Shown here in pieces: positions 43,624 through 50,397 of a stretch of DNA of 64,000 nucleotides. The translations under genes were made by a program, and so were the position numbers. The stretch spans positions 62,001 through 126,000 of the forward strand of contig CANROC010000009.1 of NCBI GenBank assembly GCA_947632175.1, in the 5' to 3' direction. Source of the stretch: an uncultured Oscillospiraceae bacterium (GTDB lineage Bacteria > Bacillota > Clostridia > Oscillospirales > Oscillospiraceae). A model generated the notes under the pieces. The model searched no databases. It was not told the DNA's origin and saw only the letters and a list, made by a program, of their open reading frames with translations. The first letter of the stretch is position 1. Each line of letters begins with the position of its first letter.

Positions 43624-43938
43624 ATGGCAAGTGCAAACATCAGCAGGAAGACAAGGTTCGAAGTGTACGAGAGGGACGGCTTTCAATGCGCGCTGTGTGG
43701 CTGTCGCGATGGGTTGCAGATTCATCACGCGGTGCCACGAAGAGTAGGGGGGTCGGATTTTGCGGAGAATCTGATCACGCTGTGCTCGAAGTGTCACGCG
43801 CAGGCGCATGGGATTGATTGCTATCCGGGCGTGGTCGATCAAGAGGACGTGGAGCAGGCGTGCATGGAGTATCTGGCGGACATGTACACGGAGGTTATGG
43901 AGGACGGCACAACATCGACTTGGTATCCGTTCAAATGA
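43624..43938 (+). CDS. Small stand-alone HNH endonuclease
   Basis: 104-residue protein consisting almost wholly of an HNH domain. Zinc cysteines are C22-x2-C25 (CALC) and C54-x2-C57 (CSKC); active-site candidates are H34/H35 in QIHH, N49 in AENL and H58. The C-terminal 40 residues are acidic and helical. The ATG at 43624 has AAAGGAG 9 bp upstream; the ATG at 43615 abuts that site. No RuvC, PLMP or intron-encoded DNA-recognition domain is present. GC content is below that of the surrounding island. It is preceded by the structured RNA candidate and ends in a strong hairpin, suggesting a mobile nuclease element. Confidence 0.85.
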   Translation: MASANISRKTRFEVYERDGFQCALCGCRDGLQIHHAVPRRVGGSDFAENLITLCSKCHAQAHGIDCYPGVVDQEDVEQACMEYLADMYTEVMEDGTTSTWYPFK

Positions 43939-44029
43939 AACGGGGAGGCCCGGAGGCTTCGGCCTCCGGGTCTCCCTGCGTAGAAGTGATGTACCTGGGA
44001 CCTCAGAAAGACGGGCGCACTTTCTGAGG
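43932..44029 (-). ncRNA. Candidate short minus-strand RNA at the HNH 3' end
   Basis: Starting about 6 nt after the promoter at 44035-44063, the minus strand reads a 10-bp hairpin CCTCAGAAAG / CTTTCTGAGG (44029-44020 with 44010-44001), a 24-nt linker, then a 15-bp GC-rich hairpin with a CGAA loop (44-bp region 43976-43943) followed by GTTTCATTT. That is a compact 95-100-nt RNA with a 5' hairpin and a terminator-like 3' hairpin. Its end reaches the HNH stop codon, so it could touch HNH mRNA or serve as the HNH terminator. Confidence 0.55.
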
Positions 44030-44034
44030 ATACC

Positions 44035-44063
44035 ATTATACCACAAATTGGGCTGATTGTCAA
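44035..44063 (-). promoter_or_regulatory. Perfect consensus promoter inside the HNH island
   Basis: On the minus strand: TTGACA (44063-44058), 17-bp spacer ending TTTGTGG, TATAAT (44040-44035). Both boxes match the sigma-A consensus exactly. Confidence 0.8.
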
Positions 44064-44103
44064 GCCCAAATACAAGATGTTGTGGCTGGGGAAAACCTGG
44101 GGA

Positions 44104-44514
44104 AGATCTCAAGCGATTTCCGATCGGATAAACCCCGCTGAGATCTAAGCGACATATGATCGGGCCTCGACCTCTGCGCCCGGTGTGTCTGTTGTCGAAG
44201 CGTTGTCCTGCCTCCGGCCGCTTCGCGGCCTCCGAGGGCCCGGCTGGCGCCGGGCAAGGTACGCGCGCCCGCTTTAAACGCTCGGTGGGCCCGCCGCTAC
44301 GCGGCGGCTACGCCCCGCCCCCGGGGCCTTGCGGGGGACGGCCCCGGCGTCGGGGGCCCATCCTCGCCGGGCGCGCGGCCCACGCGGCCGGCGATTCCGC
44401 CAACGGTCGTTTCTGCGCTCGACGGTGCGCTGGTGGGCCCGTCCGCCGCCCTCCGGGGCCTGCGGCCCCTTGCGCCGCTGGCGCGGCGCCCCCGTGATCC
44501 AAGCATCTGCGTTT
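44104..44514. other. GC-rich hairpin array forming the right part of the HNH island
   Basis: No credible gene. A large hairpin AGATCTCAAGCG / CGCTGAGATCT (44104-44115 with 44136-44146) is followed by a chain of short strong hairpins: GGCCGC/GCGGCC (44216-44230), CCCGGC/GCCGGG (44239-44254), CCGCCGC/GCGGCGG (44291-44307), GGGGCC/GGCCCC (44455-44469) and GCGCCGC/GCGGCGC (44472-44489). The density of clean stems exceeds what I see in other gaps and suggests a structured RNA or DNA-recognition region. Confidence 0.55.
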
Positions 44515-44559
44515 CTCGAATACCCCGCCGCTGCGGCGGCACCCCTTTTTCCGAAAAAG
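44515..44559. repeat. Right copy of the 45-bp direct repeat bracketing the HNH island
   Basis: Identical over 45 bases to 43157-43201. It runs on into repeat block C as in the related block D, so this copy sits in its normal context. Confidence 0.85.
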
Positions 44560-44713
44560 GGGTCAAGGAAATAAGGTTGCGGCGCTTCGCGCCGCCTTTA
44601 TAAAAAAATGCGCCGCAAAGCGGCGCAAACCTTTTTCGCCCCCTCCTCGTAGGAGGGGGGGACAGGGGGGGAGCGAACGTGGGACGACGGGGCGGTTCCG
44701 GCTGACCGGTCGC
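44560..44713. repeat. Dispersed mosaic repeat block C
   Basis: Modules GCGGCGC-ttc-GCGCCGC (near 44580), GCGCCGC-aaa-GCGGCGC (44610-44626) and the CCCCTCCTCGTAGGAGGGG hairpin (near 44642) follow the right 45-bp repeat, in the same order as in block D near 50540-50590. Confidence 0.78.
44602..44626 (-). terminator. Terminator for the minus-strand cobalamin operon, supplied by a repeat module
   Basis: On the minus strand, stem GCGCCGC / GCGGCGC with a 3-nt loop followed by A and seven Ts (44608-44602). It is the first good terminator after the cobC stop. Confidence 0.65.
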
Positions 44714-45280
44714 TCATATCCCCTCATACCTCCCGCTCTCCGTGTCCACGGCATACCCTCTCCCCGCCGCCGGCTGCCACTGGTAGCGGGTTTTGTGTGC
44801 CTCGGGGAAAAGCGCCTGCATGATGGCGGCGATGGGGCCGCCGTGGGTGAAGAGGGCGGCGGGGCGGGCGTCGGCCAGGAGGCGGTCCAGCGCCGCGAGG
44901 ACTCGCTCGCGCATCTGATTCCCGCTCTCGCCGCCGGGAGCGACGTTGGCCTCGTTGTCGCCGGCGATCCAGGCAAGGTAGGCCGGGTCGTTTTTCAGCT
45001 CCTCATAGCCGCGCATCTCAAAGTCCCCGAAGTCCATCTCCCGAAGCCCCGGCTCCACCTCAAAGGGCACGGGGCCGTAGAGCTCCAAAAGCGTCTCCCG
45101 GCACCGCCGCGCGCCGCTGGTGAGCACGCGGAACCCCTCCAGACTCGGAAGGCCGCCGGAAGCCCGAAGCGACCGCAGCGCCTCTCTCCCCCGGTCCGTG
45201 AGGGGGAGGTCCGTTTTCCCGCAGTATAGATGCGCCTCGTTGGCCGCCGTCAGGCCGTGGCGAAACAGAAGAAGCTTCAT
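44714..45280 (-). CDS. cobC: Histidine phosphatase, probable alpha-ribazole phosphatase (CobC)
   Basis: 188-residue phosphoglycerate-mutase-like phosphatase. The phosphohistidine motif is LLLFRHGLTAANE (residues 3-15), with the second arginine in LTSGARRCRETL, FGDFEMRGYEEL, and the late catalytic histidine in LFTHGGPIAAIM. At the end of a cobT-cobU-cobS operon it probably dephosphorylates alpha-ribazole-5'-phosphate or adenosylcobalamin-5'-phosphate. The ATG at 45280 has GGGAGG upstream and overlaps the preceding stop. Confidence 0.85.
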   Translation of the reverse strand: MKLLLFRHGLTAANEAHLYCGKTDLPLTDRGREALRSLRASGGLPSLEGFRVLTSGARRCRETLLELYGPVPFEVEPGLREMDFGDFEMRGYEELKNDPAYLAWIAGDNEANVAPGGESGNQMRERVLAALDRLLADARPAALFTHGGPIAAIMQALFPEAHKTRYQWQPAAGRGYAVDTESGRYEGI

Positions 45281-45654
45281 TTGAGCCTCCCGGCAAGGCC
45301 GCAGAACATCCGCGTGACGCTGTCGGCCTGAGAGGCCAGATACGCGCACAGCCTGCCCGCCGCCTCCCGCCACGCCCGGTTTTCCGCGCCCAGGGGGACG
45401 ACGCCGCAGAAGATGTCCTCACAGATGAGGACGCTGTTCTCCCACTGTCTTTCGTGCGCCCGGAAAAGCTCCACCGGGTCCACGCCCTCCCGGACGCACC
45501 GGAGGGCAAAGCTTTCCAGCCCCGCGATGCACCGGGCGGACCAGTCGGGCTCTCCGTCCCCCCGGCAGATGAAAATGTCTTTCTCCCCCAACGCAAAGCG
45601 GCTCATGGCGTATTCTCGCTTCCCCTGATACGCCCCGCCGATGATCAGATCCAT
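45277..45654 (-). CDS. Short CobU-like protein (adenosylcobinamide kinase family)
   Basis: 125-residue protein, much shorter than CobU (about 180). It has a P-loop-like GGAYQGKRE at residues 6-14 and the CobU-type C-terminal pattern CEDIFCGVVPLGAENRAWRE, GRLCAYLASQADSV. It lacks the guanylylated-histidine segment of full CobU. A full CobU paralog lies two genes upstream in the same operon. It may contribute kinase activity or complement the divergent CobU; this is inference from motifs. Confidence 0.7.
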   Translation of the reverse strand: MDLIIGGAYQGKREYAMSRFALGEKDIFICRGDGEPDWSARCIAGLESFALRCVREGVDPVELFRAHERQWENSVLICEDIFCGVVPLGAENRAWREAAGRLCAYLASQADSVTRMFCGLAGRLK

Positions 45655-45666
45655 AGGCTCCTCCCC

Positions 45667-46425
45667 TCAAATCAGCGCAAAAACCGCGATCCCGCACGCC
45701 TCCGCGAAGGTCAGCGCGTAGCCGGACGCGTCCCCGGAGAACCCGTCCAGCGCCCGGTACGCCCGCCACACGTGGTGGCCGTACCCCAGGACCACGGCGA
45801 CGCCCGCAAATCCGTATTTTCCCAAAAGCATAAACCCGGTGGCCAGCTCCAGCGCCAACAAAACGGCAAGCGTCACCGCGTGGCCCTTTTTGACCCCGCG
45901 CCTGTACGCCCCGGCGTACTCGCTCACCGCCATGGGCCGCAGGACCGTCACCGCCAGTCCCGCCGCCGTGCGGGAGACCGTGGAGATAAGCAGGAGCGCG
46001 AAAAGATTCGCCTCCTCCTTCACGGAGGCCAAAAGGGCGAACTGTGCCACTGTAAGCAGAACCCCCGCCAGCACCGCGAAGGACCCCACGTGCGGGTCCT
46101 TCAAAATGCGCCGCCGCTCCTCCACGTCCCGCCAGGACTTCACCGCGTCCGTCACGTCCAGATACCCGTCAAAGTGGATGCCGCCGGTGACGAGGAACGG
46201 GAAAGCGCACAGCGCCGCTCCCGCCAAAAGCCGCGGAGGCTCCCAAAGCCGCAAAAGGACCGCCAGGAGCGTCCAAAGTCCGCCCACCAAAGCCCCGACC
46301 ACCGGCAAAAACAGCGTCATCAGGGGCCGCGCCTCCTCGTCCCACACCTTGCCGGGAACGGGGATCGCGGTGAACATGGAAAGGCACATCAAAAACGCCC
46401 GAAAAGCCTTTTTCACTCTCCCCAT
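45667..46425 (-). CDS. cobS: Adenosylcobinamide-GDP ribazoletransferase (cobalamin synthase)
   Basis: Membrane enzyme joining adenosylcobinamide-GDP and alpha-ribazole phosphate. The 252-residue protein has about six membrane helices and the metal/substrate motif TGGIHFDGYLDVTDA near residue 55, then RRILKDPHVGSFAVLAGV, both typical of CobS. The ATG at 46425 follows AAGGGGG and overlaps cobU by 13 bp; a GTG at 46416 is a possible alternative. Confidence 0.92.
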   Translation of the reverse strand: MGRVKKAFRAFLMCLSMFTAIPVPGKVWDEEARPLMTLFLPVVGALVGGLWTLLAVLLRLWEPPRLLAGAALCAFPFLVTGGIHFDGYLDVTDAVKSWRDVEERRRILKDPHVGSFAVLAGVLLTVAQFALLASVKEEANLFALLLISTVSRTAAGLAVTVLRPMAVSEYAGAYRRGVKKGHAVTLAVLLALELATGFMLLGKYGFAGVAVVLGYGHHVWRAYRALDGFSGDASGYALTFAEACGIAVFALI

Positions 46426-46955
46426 ACCCCCTTGTGGACCGTGACACACCCGGCGCACAGCTCCAGAACCGTGTCGCAGGCCGCCGCCAGCGCCCGGTCG
46501 ATGGAGGCAAGGTCCGCCCGGTAGCGTTCGGTGAAAGCGTCGTATTTTATGGCATCGGAGTAGATGTAGTCGGAGACGAACACCGCGTTCCCTGCGTCCA
46601 TCGCGACCTTCAAAAGCCCCTCAGCGCACCGTCTGGCGGCGCCGGTGTCGGCCTCAACTGCCCCATCCGGATACATCTCATTGAGCAGCAGCGCCGTCAC
46701 GCTGTCCACCAGAAAGGTCCCCCGGTGATCGCCCAGAGACAGGCAGTCCTCCACCCTTCTCGGGACCTCCAGCGTCTCAAAGCCCATCCCCGCCCGGTCC
46801 GCCACGTGCCGGCGGATACGGGCCCGGTCCTCGTCGTCCGAGGGGAGCATGGTGGCCACATAGTACCGCTTCCCGCCGCCGGCCAGGCGCAGGGCACACC
46901 GCTGGGCCAGGGAGGACTTGCCGCTCTTGACCCCGCCGGAAATGAAAACCGTCAT
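46413..46955 (-). CDS. cobU: Adenosylcobinamide kinase/guanylyltransferase family protein (divergent CobU)
   Basis: 180-residue CobU-family protein. The P-loop is SGGVKSGKSSLAQ (residues 6-18), VATMLPSDDEDRARIRRH carries the candidate guanylylated histidine near residue 48, and FLVDSVTALLLNEMY is the usual Walker B-like strand. The canonical late NEVGxGIVP...R...GR segment is replaced by VSDYIYSDAIKYDAF and ERYRADLASIDRALA. The short paralog downstream retains the canonical late segment. Overlaps cobT by 4 bp. Confidence 0.83.
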   Translation of the reverse strand: MTVFISGGVKSGKSSLAQRCALRLAGGGKRYYVATMLPSDDEDRARIRRHVADRAGMGFETLEVPRRVEDCLSLGDHRGTFLVDSVTALLLNEMYPDGAVEADTGAARRCAEGLLKVAMDAGNAVFVSDYIYSDAIKYDAFTERYRADLASIDRALAAACDTVLELCAGCVTVHKGVWGE

Positions 46956-48040
46956 ACGCCCTCCTTCCGGACATCGTCCAGATACCCGTCGTCGATGCCC
47001 GCCTCATCGAAGGTGGCCATCTCCCGCATCACCGCCGCGGCGGCGTCCAGCATCATCATGGCGATGGGGCACCCGCTGCCCTCCCCCAGACGCATCCGCA
47101 AATTGAACAGCGGCTCTAAGCCCAGCGCCTCCATGGCGGCGCGATACCCCGGCTCCGCGGAGGCGTGGGAGGGGATGAGGAACCCCCTCGCCTCCGGGCA
47201 AAGCCGCACGGCGCACAGCGCCGCCACGGCGCAGATGAACCCGTCGATCACCGCCGGGACCCGCCGGGACGCGGCCAGTAAAAACGCCCCGCACATGGCG
47301 CAGATGTCCAGGCCCCCCACCTTCGCCAGCACGTCGATGGGGTCGGCCCCGTCCGGCGCGTTCACCGCAAGGGCCCGCTCGATGACCGCCACCTTCCGGC
47401 AAAGCCCCTCGTCCGTAAGCCCGCCGCCCCGGCCCGTGACGGCCGGGACGCTCGCCCCGGTCAGCGCCGCCAGCACGGCGGAGGACGTGGTGGTGTTGCC
47501 GATGCCCATCTCCCCCACGCCCAGGACCGCCGCGCCGCGATCGACAGCCTCCGCCGCCGTGTCCGCGCCGGCCCATATGGCGTGGAGCGCGTCCGTCCGG
47601 CTCATGGCTGGGCCCTTGGCGATGTTGGCCGTGCCATAGGCGATCTTTCTATTCAGAATACGACTGTCCGACAGCTCCGCGTTCACCCCCACGTCGCAGA
47701 CGCAGAGCTCCACGCCGAACTTGCGAGCCAGCACCGAAGCGCCGGTCCTCTGCCGGACGAGATTCACCGTCTGCGCCGCCGTCACGGACTGGGGCGCCAC
47801 CGCGACGCCCTCCTCCACCACGCCGTTGTCGGCGCAGAAGACCAGCAGGGCCTTTTTCTCCAATGTATTGCATACCCGCCCGGTGATGCCGGCAAGCTGT
47901 ACGGACAGCTCCTCCAGCCGCCCCAGGCTTCCCGGCGGCTTGGCAAGCTCCGCCTGCCGCCGCCGCGCCCTCTCCATGGCGTCCCCGTCCAGGGGCCGCA
48001 CGCTCCCGATGAGCGCCCAAAGCTCGCGCTCTTTACACAT
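46952..48040 (-). CDS. cobT: Nicotinate-nucleotide-dimethylbenzimidazole phosphoribosyltransferase
   Basis: Makes alpha-ribazole-5'-phosphate, the lower-ligand precursor. The 362-residue protein has PPGSLGRLEELSVQLAGI near residue 35, FCADNGVVEEGVA near residue 65, GEMGIGNTTTSSAVLAAL near residue 175 and the catalytic glutamate region SHASAEPGY near residue 300. Length is normal. The ATG at 48040 has GGCGG upstream; the longer upstream extension belongs to the overlapping small gene. It overlaps that gene by 8 bp. Confidence 0.93.
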   Translation of the reverse strand: MCKERELWALIGSVRPLDGDAMERARRRQAELAKPPGSLGRLEELSVQLAGITGRVCNTLEKKALLVFCADNGVVEEGVAVAPQSVTAAQTVNLVRQRTGASVLARKFGVELCVCDVGVNAELSDSRILNRKIAYGTANIAKGPAMSRTDALHAIWAGADTAAEAVDRGAAVLGVGEMGIGNTTTSSAVLAALTGASVPAVTGRGGGLTDEGLCRKVAVIERALAVNAPDGADPIDVLAKVGGLDICAMCGAFLLAASRRVPAVIDGFICAVAALCAVRLCPEARGFLIPSHASAEPGYRAAMEALGLEPLFNLRMRLGEGSGCPIAMMMLDAAAAVMREMATFDEAGIDDGYLDDVRKEGV

Positions 48041-48326
48041 CTGCGTCCGCCTCCGATTCGCCCCCACTTTGGCGCGCCTTACGGGCGCGGCGTCTTGCGC
48101 GGCGGCGCTTTTCCCGGTTTCTCTCCAGTCTGTCCTCGCTCCGAGGCTCCTTGAGCCCCGCCGCCTCCAGCGCCCGGGGCCACGGCCCCCAAAACGCCTT
48201 GATGGCCACAACCTCGTCCTCCGCGAAATCCGCCCTGCGCGGAAGCCTGTCCGCACCCCGCGCCAAAAGCTCCTCCCGCTTATCTTGGAGCAGGCGAAGG
48301 CAATCGTCTTTTCCCAGCTTTCTCAC
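48033..48326 (-). CDS. Small protein with homing-endonuclease-associated-repeat-like motif
   Basis: 97-residue basic protein at the head of the minus-strand cobalamin operon. The central LPRRADFAEDEVVAIKAFWG and WPRALEAAGL resemble the HNH/homing-endonuclease-associated repeat, a small DNA-binding-type unit; the Arg/Lys-rich C-terminus (KRRRARRRARKAR) suits nucleic-acid binding. The GTG at 48326 lies about 17 nt after the expected transcription start and has GGGGGG upstream. Its link to cobalamin is unknown; it could be an autoregulator (inference). Confidence 0.68.
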   Translation of the reverse strand: MRKLGKDDCLRLLQDKREELLARGADRLPRRADFAEDEVVAIKAFWGPWPRALEAAGLKEPRSEDRLERNREKRRRARRRARKARQSGGESEADADV

Positions 48327-48349
48327 ACGCACCGCCCCCCTATGCCGCC

Positions 48350-48378
48350 ATTTTACCACGCCGTCGCCTCCGGCGCAA
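48350..48378 (-). promoter_or_regulatory. Promoter for the minus-strand cobalamin operon
   Basis: On the minus strand: TTGCGC (48378-48373), 17-bp spacer, TAAAAT (48355-48350). No riboswitch can fit between it and the first start codon, unlike the other cobalamin operon. Confidence 0.6.
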
Positions 48379-48461
48379 GCCCTTCGGGGGCCTTCATCCC
48401 TCGGAAACTGCCTCCCTGCCGGCCTTAACAACCGTGTTAAGGAAAATCCCGCTTTGCGCGC

Positions 48462-48490
48462 TTGTTTTTGAAGCCGTCTTTTGCTATCAT
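48462..48490 (+). promoter_or_regulatory. Promoter for the small XRE gene
   Basis: TTGTTT (48462-48467), 17-bp spacer, TATCAT (48485-48490). Confidence 0.6.
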
Positions 48491-48517
48491 ATGGATACAA
48501 AGCTCAGGAGGTCATGT

Positions 48518-48919
48518 ATGGATATCGGCGGAACCATAAAAAAATTACGGCAAAAGCGGGGCTTAACACAGGAGGCATTCTCCCAAGCGATGGGGGTATC
48601 CGTCCAGACGGTTTCCCGTTGGGAAAACGGCGTAAATGCCCCGGATCTGTCTATGCTCCCGCAATTGGCGGTCTATTTCAGCGTGACCACAGACTATTTG
48701 CTGGGCTTGGAAAGGAAGAATACAATGGCTAAGCTCATCGAAACCACGGAGATCTTTGAACTGGCATCCCGTGAGGAAGCCGAGGAAATGATACGGAGAT
48801 TCAAGGGCGAGAAATTCCCCGTGCTGAAGGAGCACACCATCACCGCCGCCGGAGACAAGGTGAGGCTGGTGGTCACAAAGGAATTTAACAGCGAGCTCGA
48901 TCGTATGAAGTTCGACTGA
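48518..48919 (+). CDS. XRE-family transcriptional regulator
   Basis: 133-residue protein with an N-terminal helix-turn-helix (residues 5-60; LTQEAFSQAMGVSVQTVSRWEN) and a C-terminal 65-residue domain of unknown type (EEAEEMIRRFKGEKFPVLKE, KVRLVVTKEFN). The ATG at 48518 has CAGGAGG upstream; upstream in-frame codons lie over the promoter. A terminator follows, so it is monocistronic. Base use is closer to average than its GC-rich neighbours. Confidence 0.83.
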   Translation: MDIGGTIKKLRQKRGLTQEAFSQAMGVSVQTVSRWENGVNAPDLSMLPQLAVYFSVTTDYLLGLERKNTMAKLIETTEIFELASREEAEEMIRRFKGEKFPVLKEHTITAAGDKVRLVVTKEFNSELDRMKFD

Positions 48920-48928
48920 CCTCAGTCC

Positions 48929-48969
48929 AAGGCGTGGTCGCAGGGCACATCCGCCCCGGACCACGCCTT
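48929..48969 (+). terminator. Terminator after the XRE gene
   Basis: 11-bp stem AAGGCGTGGTC / GACCACGCCTT (48929-48939 with 48959-48969), followed by TT. Confidence 0.65.
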
Positions 48970-48987
48970 TTAAACGGTCAGCGGCAC

Positions 48988-49016
48988 TTGACAGCCGACC
49001 CTTCCTATGGTATGCT
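48988..49016 (+). promoter_or_regulatory. Promoter for marR and the hydrolase
   Basis: TTGACA (48988-48993), 17-bp spacer, TATGCT (49011-49016). The palindrome CTAATTAG (49030-49037) lies in the leader and could be a MarR site (weak). Confidence 0.7.
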
Positions 49017-49062
49017 TCTTCTTGGATTCCTAATTAGTCTTCTCATAAGTGAGGGCACCAAG

Positions 49063-49488
49063 ATGTACGACAAGCTTTTTCTGGCGCTGATGGGGGCCTC
49101 CGCCGCTCACGGGGAGGTGAGCCGGCGGGCGTTTGCCCGGATGGGGCTCACGGAGGGACAGCCCAAGATCCTCTACATCCTCCGCCGGGGGGACGGGCTC
49201 ATGCAAAAGGAGCTGGCGGCTCTTTGCGGCGTCCGGGAATCGACGCTGACGGTGCTCCTGCGCTCCTGTGAGGACCGGGGCCTCATCCGCCGGGAGCGTC
49301 AGGCTACGCTGTCGGGCAAATCCGCATTATATGTCACCCTCACCGACGAGGGCAAACGTGTGGCGGACGCGCTGGAGGAGGCTGTGGAATCCATGGAGGA
49401 GCTGGGCTTTCGGGGGTTTTCCGCCCAGGAGCGGCAGGCGCTTCTGGAGATGCTTTCGAAAGTCACGAGAAATTTGAAGGGAGAATAA
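49063..49488 (+). CDS. MarR-family transcriptional regulator
   Basis: 141-residue winged-helix regulator (LTEGQPKILYILRRGDGLMQKELAALCGVRESTLTVLLRSCEDRGLIRRE-type core spans residues 24-75, wing at LTDEGKRVADALE). The ATG at 49063 has GTGAGGG upstream. The hydrolase gene starts 3 bp after the stop, so MarR probably controls its own operon in response to a small ligand handled by the hydrolase (inference). Confidence 0.85.
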   Translation: MYDKLFLALMGASAAHGEVSRRAFARMGLTEGQPKILYILRRGDGLMQKELAALCGVRESTLTVLLRSCEDRGLIRRERQATLSGKSALYVTLTDEGKRVADALEEAVESMEELGFRGFSAQERQALLEMLSKVTRNLKGE

Positions 49489-49491
49489 CAC

Positions 49492-50397
49492 ATGCGCCTT
49501 AAGAAAACCGTCTGCGCGCTCCTGGCCCTCGCCCTGGCGGCGGGACTTTTGGCCGGATGCGCCAAAAAGGAGGACACCATGAAAGAAAGAAAGCCGCGGG
49601 AGCTTCCCGCCGACGTAAGCTATACGGTGGAGCGCAGCGAGCACACCGTCAGCTACACCGACACCCAGGGCCGCGCCGTCACCCTCTACGGGACCATGGC
49701 CGCCCCCCGGGAGGAGGGGAAATTCCCCGCCGTCATCCTGTGCCACGGCTTCAACGGCCACAACACGGACTTCCCCACGGAGTTTAAGACCTGGGCCGCC
49801 CGGGGCTACGTCTGCTATGCCTTTGACTTCTGTGGGGCGCAGGCAAACGGCCGGAGCACCGGCCGCACGGCGGCGGACTACTCCCCCGCCACCATGAAGG
49901 AGGACCTGCGCGCCGCCATCGCGGACGTAAAAACGCTTCCCAACGTAGACCCCACTCAGATCTTTCTCTTCGGCGGCAGCCAGGGCGGCTTCATCGCGGC
50001 CCTCACGGCGGCGGACGAGGACATCCGGGATGAGATTGCCGCGCTGGCCCTCTACTTCCCCGCCTTCAACATCCCCGACGACTGGCGCCACGCCCCCATC
50101 CAAAATACGCCCCTCATGGGCTACTCCATCGGCAAGGAGTTCATCAGCTCCATCCGGGACCTGGACCCCTTTACCGTCATCGGCGGCTACCCCGGCGACG
50201 TGTGCATCGTCTGGGGCGACAAGGACGCCCTGGTGGCCCGCAAGTACATTGACTCTGCCGTCACCGCCTACGGCCCCGACCGCGTAGACCTCACCGTCAT
50301 CCCCAACGCCGGCCACGGCTTCGCAGGCCCCGCCCTCACCACCGCCGTCAACACAGTCCTCGCCTTCCTGGAGGCGCATACCTACGAGACAACGTAA
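49492..50397 (+). CDS. Exported alpha/beta hydrolase
   Basis: 301-residue lipoprotein-type hydrolase. The signal peptide ends in lipobox LLAGC near residue 23. The alpha/beta fold has the oxyanion region LCHGFNGHN, nucleophile serine in FGGSQGG near residue 163, aspartate in WGDKDALV and histidine in NAGHGF near residue 280. An esterase or acyl-hydrolase role on the outer face is likely; the substrate is unknown. GAAGGGAG precedes the ATG. It is encoded with the MarR gene. Confidence 0.85.
   Translation: MRLKKTVCALLALALAAGLLAGCAKKEDTMKERKPRELPADVSYTVERSEHTVSYTDTQGRAVTLYGTMAAPREEGKFPAVILCHGFNGHNTDFPTEFKTWAARGYVCYAFDFCGAQANGRSTGRTAADYSPATMKEDLRAAIADVKTLPNVDPTQIFLFGGSQGGFIAALTAADEDIRDEIAALALYFPAFNIPDDWRHAPIQNTPLMGYSIGKEFISSIRDLDPFTVIGGYPGDVCIVWGDKDALVARKYIDSAVTAYGPDRVDLTVIPNAGHGFAGPALTTAVNTVLAFLEAHTYETT

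Noticed and set aside
44156-44497. Plus-strand open frame of 113 codons in the island tail
   Set aside because: Extreme GC with multiple hairpins, Pro/Arg/Ala-rich translation and no ribosome site.
43202-44514. Assignment of the island to HEARO, IscB or a group I/II intron
   Set aside because: The protein lacks RuvC and PLMP parts, and I could not recognise the conserved core of any intron class by eye; a covariance-model search is needed before naming it.
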